From assembly GCA_016860845.1 (NCBI GenBank), contig BOKF01000023.1, positions 60,100 to 124,099 of the forward strand: DNA of 64,000 nucleotides, written 5' to 3'. Under the pieces are notes generated by a model, which did no database searches, had not been told where the DNA came from, and saw only the letters and a list, made by a program, of their open reading frames with translations. A program made the position numbers and the translations under genes. Of the stretch, positions 7,982-16,916 are shown piece after piece. This DNA comes from Chloroflexota bacterium. GTDB taxonomy: Bacteria > Chloroflexota > Anaerolineae > 4572-78 > J111. Position 1 is the stretch's first letter; the number at the start of each line of letters is the position of its first letter.

Positions 7982-10900
7982 TTAGGGGGTCGCTGGCAAG
8001 ATATATAAACCACCGGACCAGTCGCTCAGATAAATAACCCCCTCCTTTACCACCACTTCGTCGGCAAAGCTAGATGAGGGTGGGTCAAAAGTGCCGATTT
8101 CAACCGGCTGAGCCGGGGTAGAAATGTCGAAAACGTGCAGACCATCCGCACCGGCGGAGAGATAGAGCCGGTTCCCGGCTACGCTCATGCCTTCCACGTC
8201 GAAGAGATGCTCACCGCCCAAGTCTTCAACGACGTTCACTTCAACCGGCGCGGTAGGATCGGCCACATCAATGACGTGGAAACCAAAGGTGCGTTCGCCC
8301 AGGTAAACGTAATGGTCGGCCAGCACTGCCGCCCGGGCCTGATCGTGGACCGGCTGAACCGCCACTTCGACCGGGGCCGCCGGGTTGGAGATATCAAGCA
8401 CATGCAAACCCCTATTTCCGAGAGCATAAGCATAATGGCCGGCGATAGCCGCGACCGTCCCCGGCAGGTTCTCCACATAAGCCACCTCGCGCAGCGCCGC
8501 CGGATTTGAGATGTCTAAAATGAGTAAGCCCCCGCTGTCAACATAGGCATAGTGGCCGGCTATGGCGAGGCCGAGCGCCCGGCCGGGTAGTTCATAACTG
8601 CTCACTTCGGTCAGGCTAATCGGGTTAGAAATATCAAGGATACGAACTGTGCCTTGACAATCATTTTCACAATCCTCCGCAGCTACATAGAGATAATGCT
8701 CTTGAGCCGTCACCGCCCGAATATTTTGGGGTAGATAAAAAATGCTGACCGGTACCGGCGAGGCCAGTCTGGAGACGTCAATAACGTTGAGGCCATCATT
8801 CGAAGCCAGGTAAAGATACTGACTCTGAACGGCCATCTGGGTAAACTTGCCGTTGGGGGCGAAATATTGGCCCACTTGGGTGGGAGTCGCCGGGCTGGTC
8901 ACATCGAAAATTTGCAAGCCGGTTCCGTTGACCATATAAGCATAGCCATCCGCCACCGCCATATCACCGGGTTGCGGCGACAGGGGCGCAAAGCCGACTT
9001 TGACCGGCCGGGTGGGGTCGGTTATATCGGCAATGTGCAAGCCGCTATTTCTGTCGGCCAGGTAGACGTAGCGATTGGCCAGGCTCGGCCCGGCCGTCGC
9101 TACCACCGGGGACTCGGCATTCAGCTCACTGCTTTGAAGCGGTTGGGTTGGGTCGGCCACATTGATGACGACCAGACCGCCATCGCCGGCCAGGTAAACC
9201 CAGTTGTCTATCCGGCCAATTTCACGAACCAGGGGCGGGCGGCTTAAAACAAGCCGGCTGATTTCGCCCGGTTTGGTGGGATTGGAGACATCTACAATGC
9301 TCAACCCGCCGGTTGACAACAAATCGCGCCCACTCGTAGCTACATAGGCTTTATCCCCATAGACGGCCACCTTATTAGAAATAACCTGGGTGAGGGCGCA
9401 AAAGCCAAGTTCAAGCGGCGTGGTGGGGTCAGACACATCTACAATCCACAGGCCCTTATGAGCGACCAGGTAAACTTTGTTATTAACGACCGTCAGGCCG
9501 TGAGTGTATTGGGGCGTTTGATAAAAACCTATCTCCTGCGGCGCGGCGGGGTCAGAGACATCAACGATGCGCAGGCCATCGGCCAGGACATAAGCCAGAG
9601 AAGCGGCGATTTCGATATCGGTTATCTCTTGGGGCAGCAGGGTAGCCCCAACGTAGGCCGGTTGAGCCGGATTGGTCACATCCAAAACAACCAGTTTTGG
9701 CCCCACGCCCAGGTAAGCATACCCCTTATGGACAGCGACAACATTCATCCGGCCCCCCAAATGCCCAACCGGCGTCAGAGTGGGGATAGCGACCGGCGGG
9801 GGCGTGGGGGTTGGCTCAGGGGTGGGGGTAACGGTGGGTTGAGGCGTGGGGGTGGCGGCAGTGGCCGGGATGATGGCCTTACCGGGCAGGATCGCCGGCG
9901 ATGCCGCCGACCGTTCCGTGAGCCAGGCCATGCCGTCGGCCTGATTGGGTTGCCACCAGACCGGCCCGCCCGCCGGTTGGCCGTCAAAGCCGGGAGATGA
10001 GGTGATCGCTTGCGGCGAACCGTAAGACGTCAATTTATAAATATCCGACTCCTCAGCTTCACCCATAGTCACCAGCAAAGTATCCTGGAACCAACTGGGA
10101 TGAGCCTGAGCCTGATCGGCCTGGGCAAACGGCTTTACTACCGTCGTCGAGCCATCGGGCAAGGTGACATAGGGCTGCATTGTCCCATCCCGGTCTGATA
10201 AGAAAGAGAGAAATTCCAGAGAATCAACATCAAAGGAGAAAGCAAGTTGGCTGGAAAGCCCGATGGCCGGGTCGCGGTCATCCGCCGGGCCGGTGACAAC
10301 CGGGGTCAGAGCCGGTTCGGTGGTCAGGGGGGCGGCTTCCGGCGGCGGCATGGCCAGCAGATAAATATCGTTGTTGCCGCTGCGGTCGCTGGTAAAGAGC
10401 AGGCGCCGGCTGTCGGGCAGCCAGGCCGGCCGCCAGTCGCCGGCGGGGTTAAAGGTCAGGCGGCGCTGATTTTGCCCATCCTTATCCATCACGTAAATTT
10501 CCGGGTTGCCATCGCGGGTGGAGACAAAGGCAATGCGGCGGCCATCGGGCGACCAGGCCGGCAGCATATCATCGGCCCCGTCAGCGGTCAGTTGGTGCAG
10601 GTCGCACTCGGCCTGGGCCGGCGCGCAATCGGCCCGGAGGCTGAAAATATCCCAATTGCCGCTGCGGTCACTCTGAAAGGCCAGCCGAGTCCAGGCCGGC
10701 GACCAGGCCGGATTTTCGTCGGCGGCCGGGTTGTCGGTGAGCCGTTGCAACTCACCGCCATATTCCGGCGCGGCGTAAATCTCCCGGTTGCCCGCCCGAT
10801 CCGAAACAAAGGCCCGAGGCGGCGACCATCCGCTCCAGGTTTCGCCGCCATCGGTGGAGCGTAGAGAGCCATTTACGAGGGTATGATCGCTGGCAAAGTC

Positions 10901-13243
10901 GGGCGAAAGGGAAAGGGCAGTGACGTCTCTGGTAAGCAACGGGAGAGCCAGCCAGGAGTTACCGCCGTCATCGCTGCGATAAATTTCGGCCAGGGATGGG
11001 CTGCCGGCCGGGAGCAGTTGGGCAAAGACTACCCCATCCTGAGCCACCTCTGGCGAGGGGTAAAGGCGTACTTGAGTGGCTGTGTCGGTTGTTATTTCCT
11101 GCAGCCAGGCCAACGGGAAAGGACTCATTGAGGGTAGCCCCATCTTTTGTAGCTCGGCGGTAGAATACGCGCTAACCCGGTCGCCAAAAAGATAGAGCGT
11201 ATCGCCGTTGGGGGAGAGGGCCAAATCGGTGGGGATAGCGGCGGTGAAAGGTAAGAAGCTCTGTAGGGATAGATCATCAACCCGCATAACGGCCAGGCCG
11301 CGCCGGTAGCGCACATAGAGCCTGTCGCTGCCGGCAGCGAGGATAACTCCCCCTAAGGGCAATTTCTGTAGGCCAACAATTTGGCCCTGGCCATCAAAGG
11401 TAATCAGTTCCGGGGGGGAGGCGTAAGGGAATTGAACGCCGGCTCCCAGGCCGGTGTCTTTAATCCCCACCGGGCGTCCTACCGAGTAAACAGAGTCGCC
11501 GGCATCAACTCTGTTGACCACGGCCAGGGTGTCGAGGTCGTAAACCGAGTAACCCTCGGCGTGGTGGCTGGAACCGCAACTGGTGATGCTATGCAGGTAT
11601 AGCCGGCGAGCGGTCGGGTTGGCAGCCAGGTCAAGCGGGATGCAGTAATTCTCAACCCCCTGCGGGTATTGGCTCAGGTCGGCCGGGTTGTAGGCCAGCA
11701 GTTGGTAGGTTTGCGCGGAAATCATAAAGAGATGCTTACCCGGGTCCAAAGCCATCGGCCCGGCGTGCCGGAGCGTAGTCACCGGGGTGAAATCGTCCCG
11801 GCTGAGAACGAGGGTCTGGCTGACGGCCTGGCTGGCGACAAAAAGGTAATTTTCATCGGCCAGGAGATGGGTCGGCGTCTCCTTTGAAACCGCGCCCAGG
11901 ACCAACGGGGCAGATTGGGCCAGAGGGGTCAGGTCGGTGGGAGCCAGTTGATGGACGATATTAGCGGCATCCAGCACAAATATCGCCCCATCCTCAGCAA
12001 CTGTCCAGGCCCGCAAGGGCGGCGTCGGCGGCAGCGGCCCATCTACCAGGGATTTGACTTCGGCCAGCAGGGTCAGGGCCGGTTCGTAGGTGGGATCAAG
12101 GGTTAATGCCTGGTGCAAGTCGGCCAGGATGGAGGGCAGGGTGGGATCGGTGGACGGGAGAAGCGCCTGCACGGTCAGGTGATCCCACTTTAGCCGGGCC
12201 AGTTGGGTGGGTAGTTCCGGCCAGTCGGGCGACAAAGCCACAGCGCGGGCCAGGGTTTGCTCGCTCAGGGCGGCGTAGGGATCGTGGCTGTCGGTGGGGA
12301 AATCATTGGTCACGGCGGCGGCGTAGGCTTGAGCCAGGGTCAGCCAGGCGTCCGCATCATCCGGCCTGGCCTCGACGGCGGCTCGGCCGGCCATAATCTG
12401 CTCCCACGTCTGCGGGACGAGGATGTTGATGAATAGATTGTTGGCGGCGGTGGGTTCCAACTCATCCCAATGCCAGCGGACTTCGTTGCCCACAAACCGG
12501 CCGCCCGGCGTCGTCTGGTAGCTGGCCCCCGCGTTGGTGCGATCCGGCCCCAGCAGCACATTTTCCTCGCTGGCGGGGTAGGGCAGACGAGCAATAAGAT
12601 CTGCCGAGCCAATCGTGTCGCGCCAGCCTGCGCCCGTTTCCAGGAGGTAGCCAAAGCGAGCGGCGGGCAGGTAACCGGTGGGTCGGGTCAGATAAGAAAC
12701 CTCAATCGTTACCTCCTGGCCCGGTGGGAAAAGAACCGGGAAAGCGGCCCAATGGATATCTTCTTTCGTCGAGGGCAGCCGGCCGGAAATAGTTGTGGTG
12801 GCGACCGGTTGGCCGGCCACCCGGACCCTAAAATCTTCGATGTCGGTCGGGTAGTTGTAATAGGAATGGCTGGCATCCTGGAGGGGAAATCGAACCTGCA
12901 TCTGCTCAGCCGCCGTCCCCAGGTTGCGCATCAGGAAAGTGGCGCTGACCTGAGCCACGACCCGGTCCTCGGCCCGGGGGTAGTGACTATCCTGGTTACG
13001 CTCACTGGCGCGGATATCAAGGACCACTTGCTCGGCCACCATGCGCACCTGGGTACTTCCTTCCGGGCCAATGCTGCTGCCGGGGGCTTGCTCCGGCGGG
13101 GCCGCATCGCCCAGGACCGGCAGGGCCAGAGTGAGGATGAGCCAACTGGCCCCAAGCGCAGCGGCGATCTTTAGCCACCAAGCGCCTGGTCGCTGCCGGA
13201 TTATTGGATAAAAGGAACCTTTACTATTCTTATACATCAGCAT
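7982..13243 (-). CDS. Giant secreted beta-propeller protein with 14 LVIVD repeats
   Basis: 1753 residues. An N-terminal hydrophobic segment (about 23-45) serves as signal or anchor. Next comes a VIT/DUF4424-like beta domain (about 60-270), a TPR-like helical part (about 285-400), a first propeller, a BNR-like stretch with YRSDDGGNSW and RSTDGGETW, TolB/PD40 repeats (about 830-1010: FVSDRAGNREIY, LAFQSDRSGNWDIF, IAFVSTRDGNPEIY), a TPTP-rich linker (about 1140-1160) and finally 14 LVIVD-type blades ('GLxIxDVSDPxxPxEVG') to the C-terminus. Propellers of this kind bind ligands or proteins outside the cell. The start overlaps the stop of the upstream gene by one base (TAATG), so it is the last strongly coupled gene of a three-gene operon. 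Confidence 0.9.
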   Translation of the reverse strand: MLMYKNSKGSFYPIIRQRPGAWWLKIAAALGASWLILTLALPVLGDAAPPEQAPGSSIGPEGSTQVRMVAEQVVLDIRASERNQDSHYPRAEDRVVAQVSATFLMRNLGTAAEQMQVRFPLQDASHSYYNYPTDIEDFRVRVAGQPVATTTISGRLPSTKEDIHWAAFPVLFPPGQEVTIEVSYLTRPTGYLPAARFGYLLETGAGWRDTIGSADLIARLPYPASEENVLLGPDRTNAGASYQTTPGGRFVGNEVRWHWDELEPTAANNLFINILVPQTWEQIMAGRAAVEARPDDADAWLTLAQAYAAAVTNDFPTDSHDPYAALSEQTLARAVALSPDWPELPTQLARLKWDHLTVQALLPSTDPTLPSILADLHQALTLDPTYEPALTLLAEVKSLVDGPLPPTPPLRAWTVAEDGAIFVLDAANIVHQLAPTDLTPLAQSAPLVLGAVSKETPTHLLADENYLFVASQAVSQTLVLSRDDFTPVTTLRHAGPMALDPGKHLFMISAQTYQLLAYNPADLSQYPQGVENYCIPLDLAANPTARRLYLHSITSCGSSHHAEGYSVYDLDTLAVVNRVDAGDSVYSVGRPVGIKDTGLGAGVQFPYASPPELITFDGQGQIVGLQKLPLGGVILAAGSDRLYVRYRRGLAVMRVDDLSLQSFLPFTAAIPTDLALSPNGDTLYLFGDRVSAYSTAELQKMGLPSMSPFPLAWLQEITTDTATQVRLYPSPEVAQDGVVFAQLLPAGSPSLAEIYRSDDGGNSWLALPLLTRDVTALSLSPDFASDHTLVNGSLRSTDGGETWSGWSPPRAFVSDRAGNREIYAAPEYGGELQRLTDNPAADENPAWSPAWTRLAFQSDRSGNWDIFSLRADCAPAQAECDLHQLTADGADDMLPAWSPDGRRIAFVSTRDGNPEIYVMDKDGQNQRRLTFNPAGDWRPAWLPDSRRLLFTSDRSGNNDIYLLAMPPPEAAPLTTEPALTPVVTGPADDRDPAIGLSSQLAFSFDVDSLEFLSFLSDRDGTMQPYVTLPDGSTTVVKPFAQADQAQAHPSWFQDTLLVTMGEAEESDIYKLTSYGSPQAITSSPGFDGQPAGGPVWWQPNQADGMAWLTERSAASPAILPGKAIIPATAATPTPQPTVTPTPEPTPTPPPVAIPTLTPVGHLGGRMNVVAVHKGYAYLGVGPKLVVLDVTNPAQPAYVGATLLPQEITDIEIAASLAYVLADGLRIVDVSDPAAPQEIGFYQTPQYTHGLTVVNNKVYLVAHKGLWIVDVSDPTTPLELGFCALTQVISNKVAVYGDKAYVATSGRDLLSTGGLSIVDVSNPTKPGEISRLVLSRPPLVREIGRIDNWVYLAGDGGLVVINVADPTQPLQSSELNAESPVVATAGPSLANRYVYLADRNSGLHIADITDPTRPVKVGFAPLSPQPGDMAVADGYAYMVNGTGLQIFDVTSPATPTQVGQYFAPNGKFTQMAVQSQYLYLASNDGLNVIDVSRLASPVPVSIFYLPQNIRAVTAQEHYLYVAAEDCENDCQGTVRILDISNPISLTEVSSYELPGRALGLAIAGHYAYVDSGGLLILDISNPAALREVAYVENLPGTVAAIAGHYAYALGNRGLHVLDISNPAAPVEVAVQPVHDQARAAVLADHYVYLGERTFGFHVIDVADPTAPVEVNVVEDLGGEHLFDVEGMSVAGNRLYLSAGADGLHVFDISTPAQPVEIGTFDPPSSSFADEVVVKEGVIYLSDWSGGLYILPATP

Positions 13244-13716
13244 TATTCACCTGGAGATTTCGAGTTGACTATTTGCAGCACCGGCCAGTTGACCCAACCC
13301 TCTAACGTGAACTCATAGCGATAACTGGCGTCATCGCTGGAGGTGGATATACAGGCATAGCGCACTTGTGGGGGTGGGGCCGCCAGAGGTTGGCAACTGG
13401 TCATGCCGGTGGGTAGCCCGGACCGCCCCACGATCACTAAGAAGAGAATGGCGGCTATTCCGGTCAAGCCCAGGGTGGCTAACAGTCCCCACAGCCTGAA
13501 TCGTTTGGCCCAGAGAGCGACCAGCCCCAGGGGCAGCCCGGCGCAAGCCAGGAGTGGATAGATTGCTCCGGTGAGGAAGGTCCAGGGTGGGGCCAAAGCC
13601 AGGCCCAGTGCCCACAACGCCAGGCCCAGACCTGGCCCCACCAGCGCCAGGATGAGAACCGTCAGCGCAGCCAAGCCTTTCGAACGCCGCCTTTGAGGCG
13701 TATGATTATTATTCAT
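13243..13716 (-). CDS. Four-TM membrane protein of the propeller operon
   Basis: 157 residues from the ATG at 13716 (MNNNHTPQRRRSK). An upstream in-frame extension exists, but this ATG has AAGGAC before it and overlaps the end of the preceding gene by 8 bases, the usual coupling arrangement. There are about four hydrophobic segments (residues 16-100) followed by a roughly 45-residue exported tail with two cysteines (SCQPLA, YACIS). No family recognised. Its stop overlaps the start of the giant propeller gene (TAATG), so the two products are probably made in fixed ratio and may form a membrane complex. Confidence 0.75.
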   Translation of the reverse strand: MNNNHTPQRRRSKGLAALTVLILALVGPGLGLALWALGLALAPPWTFLTGAIYPLLACAGLPLGLVALWAKRFRLWGLLATLGLTGIAAILFLVIVGRSGLPTGMTSCQPLAAPPPQVRYACISTSSDDASYRYEFTLEGWVNWPVLQIVNSKSPGE

Positions 13717-14323
13717 TAGAGCCGTCCTTCTTTCGCTTGTTACGTAACAAGATGAACACGGCAACTCCCAGGCCGCCTGACAGTCCCAAAATCGAGCCAC
13801 AAATGGTTGAGACGAAAAGTCGCTCCAGCCGGGAAAAAGCGGTGGTGTAATGTTGCCACCGCCATACACTGCCATCTTCAAGAACAACGAAATTAACCTG
13901 GTAGACGGCTTCAGAATTACAGGTCTGATCTTCGCGGCTATCAACTACTTGACCGGGCGGAGCAGGTACCTCAAAGTACACCGGGGGATCACAAGGTGGA
14001 TTCGCTCGGAGGTCTTCTGGCACGACCGTTTTTTCGATCCAACAAATCTCATACGAGCAGGAATAGACCTTTTGATTGGTTGTTTTGACATATACCACCC
14101 AGGAGTCCCCTGAGCCTGAACCCGCAGCGAGAATTTCGGTTGCCTTTTCAGGAGGCGGCTCCAAGAGTTTCCATTCCAGTATAGTGCCCCTATGCCATGC
14201 TGTACCATACCACGCGCCGCCGAGGCAGCCCAAAATGGGCAGCAACAGGAGAACGCTAAGGATAGGCGCGAGAAGAATAAAGGAAACGAGCCGCTTACCC
14301 CTGTCTGACTTGTTCATGTCCAT
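13709..14323 (-). CDS. Two-TM protein with extracytoplasmic Cys-containing domain
   Basis: 204 residues. Membrane segments near both ends (about 12-37 and 168-190) flank an exported domain of about 125 residues with cysteine pairs (YSCSYEICW, NPPCDPP, DQTCNSE). The second membrane helix is followed by a basic cytoplasmic tail (RNKRKKDGSNE). A GGGGG tract lies about 9 bases upstream of the ATG. First gene of the coupled set that ends with the giant propeller protein. Not recognised; the layout suggests an envelope sensor or scaffold. Confidence 0.75.
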   Translation of the reverse strand: MDMNKSDRGKRLVSFILLAPILSVLLLLPILGCLGGAWYGTAWHRGTILEWKLLEPPPEKATEILAAGSGSGDSWVVYVKTTNQKVYSCSYEICWIEKTVVPEDLRANPPCDPPVYFEVPAPPGQVVDSREDQTCNSEAVYQVNFVVLEDGSVWRWQHYTTAFSRLERLFVSTICGSILGLSGGLGVAVFILLRNKRKKDGSNE

Positions 14324-14368
14324 TGACTTTTACCCCCTTCTGATGAAATTGACTCCGCATAACAAGTT

Positions 14369-14878
14369 CTATCCCCTGAGGTGGCTCGTAGTCCCAGGCA
14401 GGGGTTCGAGAGTTTTGGTTATACGGCGCTCCCTCGGCTCCAATAGGCGTTGAAGCGCCTGCTCCACCAAACCCAGCCCGGCGATGCCGCCGGTTCGCAC
14501 CCGCAGCAACCCGCGCGCATCAAACAGGAAGTAAGCCGGCACATACAGGTTGGCGAAAGCCCGCTTGACCAGATGCCGGTTATCCACCCCACAGGGTTCG
14601 GTGATCCACAGCGCGGCGGCAATCTGGCGCACCCACTCCAGGCGGGTATCCTCGGTCTGCTGGGGCACATGAATAGCAATTAGCTTTAAGCCTTGCGGTC
14701 CGTATGTATCGCGCCAGGCTGTGACCTGGGGCATATTCTCGTGGCTGAGATAAGAACTGACCGACCAGAAGTGGATCAGTACCGGGTGGCCACTGAGGCT
14801 GGCCCGATCCAACGGGCCGTTGATCCAGGCGGTTGCGCCGGAAAAGTCCGGCAAAGGGGTGTTTAAGCGTAAAGACAT
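14369..14878 (-). CDS. Thioredoxin-fold/redoxin-like protein lacking the active-site cysteines
   Basis: 169 residues with the AhpC/TlpA-type thioredoxin fold: an N-terminal NTPLPDFSGA strand, HPVLIHFWSVSSYLSHENMP at the usual active-site position, LKLIAIHVPQ, and the cis-proline loop VPAYFLFD. Where relatives carry CxxC after FW, this protein has SSYLS, so thiol-disulfide chemistry at that site is lost. One cysteine remains elsewhere (EPCGVDN). No signal peptide is visible. AAGGAG precedes the ATG. It probably keeps a binding or chaperone-like role, or is decaying; the rest of the fold looks intact, which favours a retained non-redox role. Confidence 0.8.
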   Translation of the reverse strand: MSLRLNTPLPDFSGATAWINGPLDRASLSGHPVLIHFWSVSSYLSHENMPQVTAWRDTYGPQGLKLIAIHVPQQTEDTRLEWVRQIAAALWITEPCGVDNRHLVKRAFANLYVPAYFLFDARGLLRVRTGGIAGLGLVEQALQRLLEPRERRITKTLEPLPGTTSHLRG

Positions 14879-15026
14879 AGTTTGGTTTCTCCTTGAAAAT
14901 AGTAGACGGTAGACAGTGGACAGGGAACAATCATGCGACCCTGCTACCTCACCCCTTCGGGTGCGCCGAAAGGCGTGCGACCTGTTTCAGTAGCGAAAAC
15001 TTTTCTGGAGGACTATACCCAAAAAA

Positions 15027-15533
15027 TCACCTCTGGCGGCGGCGCTGCAGGAGGTAAATCCCTGCCCCAAAAACTACCCCACCGAGCAGTAAGCCACTAA
15101 AATCGCTGGTGAAATAGTTGGCGTACAAATCAGTCAGACTAACACTCGCGCCGGTCTCTGGAGGGGTGGGATGTTCGGCATGATAGCGCCGGATAGCCTC
15201 TTTGGCCACCTTAAGAATCGCAGCCTGCTTGCCGAAGAACAACTGATCCAGAGTCTTGGTTCGGTCGCTTTCTGCAGGAATATGGAGCTGCTCAAAGAGG
15301 TATGCTTCCGGCACCCGATAGGTTGTGGCTATGTCAGGGATTGTCATCCAGCTACGCAGGGTTTCAACATCGATCATACCCGATTCCAGCTTCATCTGCT
15401 GGATGTGGCGGTAGGTAACAACAGCTCGTATCCCGAAACCGAGGATGAGAACCAGGCTAATGACAATCAGGCCGGTGGCTAAAATGCGCTCCCATCGTAA
15501 TGAGGCAGATGAGGCTTGGGTTGATTGGCTCAT
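15027..15533 (-). CDS. Two-TM protein with a conserved-looking cytoplasmic or periplasmic core
   Basis: 168 residues with membrane helices at about 17-38 and 142-160. Between them is a helical domain containing RSWMTIPDIATTYRVPEAYL and FEQLHIPAESDRTKTLDQL, which looks like a small helix-turn-helix-like module; I recall similar modules from Chloroflexota membrane proteins but cannot name a family. A Pro/Glu linker follows, then the last helix and a basic tail (LLQRRRQR). Start supported by AAGGAAT upstream. It lies 12 bases downstream of the lipoprotein gene and is probably co-transcribed with it. Confidence 0.65.
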   Translation of the reverse strand: MSQSTQASSASLRWERILATGLIVISLVLILGFGIRAVVTYRHIQQMKLESGMIDVETLRSWMTIPDIATTYRVPEAYLFEQLHIPAESDRTKTLDQLFFGKQAAILKVAKEAIRRYHAEHPTPPETGASVSLTDLYANYFTSDFSGLLLGGVVFGAGIYLLQRRRQR

Positions 15534-15545
15534 AAGCTGAATTCC

Positions 15546-16103
15546 TTATTGATACCTGATCACAAATGAGTTGGATTCTTCTCTAAACTGCCTGAATGTC
15601 TGTCTGCCTTCGAGCCTTATAGAACCTTGCGCCCCAGTTGTGCTGAGACTGGCTAGGTCAAAGGAAATTTCACTATAATTGTAAACATAATCTACAAGCA
15701 GCGCTTCATCTGGAGCGACCATCACCGTAAGTATACCGGTGCGATCATTATAATGAAACTGTTCCTCAGGCACATCTTTCCACTCCCGGCCAGAAGCTGG
15801 AAATTCTTTGATCCCTAGTTTAGCTGGCGGCTGAATGGAGTCGGCCGAAGGCGCTGTTTTGGAATTAGAAGGCTTAAACTGATACTGCACCTCAATAGGG
15901 TCGTCAGATTCATTAACCACGACAAAGTCATTTCTCACTGAACAGGCAGAGAGTACCAGAACCGGCATCAAGATTACAATAAGGATAATTTTGTGCAGCA
16001 ATTTCCGTTTTGGTAAAAAGCCCCCCCTCAATCCCCCCCAAGGGGGGGAGGTGGATAAGTTCTCCCCCCTTTGGGGGGAGATAGAGGGGGGCAACCAGGC
16101 CAT
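15546..16103 (-). CDS. Lipoprotein with N-terminus disrupted by a palindromic repeat
   Basis: 185 residues as an open frame. The lipobox (PVLVLSAC) lies at about residues 47-54, preceded by a proper hydrophobic stretch that starts at KLLHKIILIVIL. The first 30 residues (PPSISPQRGENLSTSPPWGG) are translated from a GC-rich palindromic repeat and are not a natural signal peptide. The original start was probably near 16001-16020 (a TTG at 16001 is in frame but lacks a clear ribosome site), so the repeat may have removed the native start. The exported part is a beta-rich domain of about 130 residues with no recognised family. Confidence 0.6.
   Translation of the reverse strand: MAWLPPSISPQRGENLSTSPPWGGLRGGFLPKRKLLHKIILIVILMPVLVLSACSVRNDFVVVNESDDPIEVQYQFKPSNSKTAPSADSIQPPAKLGIKEFPASGREWKDVPEEQFHYNDRTGILTVMVAPDEALLVDYVYNYSEISFDLASLSTTGAQGSIRLEGRQTFRQFREESNSFVIRYQ
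16020..16092 (+). repeat. GC-rich palindromic repeat (REP/MITE-like)
   Basis: Imperfect inverted repeat beginning GCCCCCCCTCAATCC and ending AGATAGAGGGGGGC, with an inner palindrome around a GTGGATAAGTT centre. It overlaps the 5' end of the lipoprotein gene. A related unit lies inside the SARP regulator gene at 24391-24458. Confidence 0.75.
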
Positions 16104-16136
16104 ACCGGGAATTGCTGAATTTTGCGCTTCATAGTT

Positions 16137-16394
16137 TCAGTTGTTATCAGTACCATCATCGTCATCCCCCTCATTCGGTTTGCTGGCCCTGGCTGCCTCG
16201 GATTGAGTTTCGGCCTGGGGCAGCATCTTCAGCAGATGGGCGACCAGGGTGGGCCAATCACGAAAATAGTAGGCTTCCCCGCTGGGCACGTGTTGCACCC
16301 GGCCACGCCACTCCGTCTGGCCGTGGCCGATGTTCTCAGCCCACAGTCGCACGGTAAAGAGATGCGAACGAGGGTGGTGCTGCTTATGATCCAT
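16137..16394 (-). CDS. Small 'RLWxE...WRGxV' protein
   Basis: 85 residues from the ATG at 16394, chosen because GGGAGGACGAA lies immediately upstream. Core: FTVRLWAENIGHGQTEWRG, then VQHVPSGEAYYFRDWPTLVA, with an acidic tail. The same pattern occurs in the protein at 40281-40496, so these are two members of one small family. It is cytoplasmic by composition and of unknown role. The fold is probably a small alpha+beta domain; I infer nothing further. Confidence 0.7.
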   Translation of the reverse strand: MDHKQHHPRSHLFTVRLWAENIGHGQTEWRGRVQHVPSGEAYYFRDWPTLVAHLLKMLPQAETQSEAARASKPNEGDDDDGTDNN

Positions 16395-16583
16395 TTCGTC
16401 CTCCCTGTTATGGAACTCCGCCTCCTGAGCCTGTCGAAGGGTGCGGAGTCCCATAAGTGGTGTATGGCTCGCCAGCCATCAAAGGCTTATAAGCAGGGGG
16501 TCAGACCTGGCTCACTTATCCATCTCTGCTCCAACATTTCCTCCTTCAAGAGGCTAAGCCGGAACCGGGACGTCAACCTGCTT

Positions 16584-16916
16584 TCATTGCGAAGCTGTAG
16601 TGCCAGCTCCGCCCGAAGCCCCAGGTTTTCTTCCTTTAACGGCTCTGAGCTGAGACCAGGGCAGCACCTCGCTTTCCCCATCCAGCAAGCTGACTCCTTC
16701 AGTACTTCCCCCTAATTTTGATCCTTTAACGACTGTGGGGTAATCTCCACTGGCGGATGGCCCGGTGTAATCAGATGGCGGGAAGTAAAGGCCGGCCTGC
16801 ATCCTTTTGGCCGGCTCAACTGCTCCAGTCCAGGCCAGGCCGGCGGCCAGGATCAAGCCGGCCAGCAGCAGCGCGGCCACTTTGTGACGATTGAATTGAA
16901 TGTGTTTGGTATTCAT
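16584..16916 (-). CDS. Small secreted protein, family copy 1
   Basis: 110 residues. Signal peptide MNTKHIQFNRHKVAALLLAG..LAAGLAWTGA, then a mature part with GLYFPPSDYTGPSASGDYP, PTVVKGSK, a conserved LPWSQLR and a Gly-rich tail (KGRKPGASGGAG). AAGGAGCG precedes the ATG by about 9 bases, in a leader shared with the other copies. Nearly identical to copy 2 at 16958-17284, offset by 368 bases; divergence is concentrated in the last 20 residues. No modifying enzyme or dedicated transporter is recognisable nearby, so whether it is a peptide precursor or a structural surface peptide is open. Confidence 0.75.
   Translation of the reverse strand: MNTKHIQFNRHKVAALLLAGLILAAGLAWTGAVEPAKRMQAGLYFPPSDYTGPSASGDYPTVVKGSKLGGSTEGVSLLDGESEVLPWSQLRAVKGRKPGASGGAGTTASQ

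Noticed and set aside
10247..10864. 205-residue plus-strand frame inside the giant propeller gene
   Set aside because: Antisense shadow of a high-GC repeat gene; Gly/Arg/Ala-rich composition, no ribosome site, and the minus-strand frame has clear domains.
12470..13174. 234-residue plus-strand frame
   Set aside because: Antisense to the N-terminal domain of the same propeller protein; no recognisable protein features.
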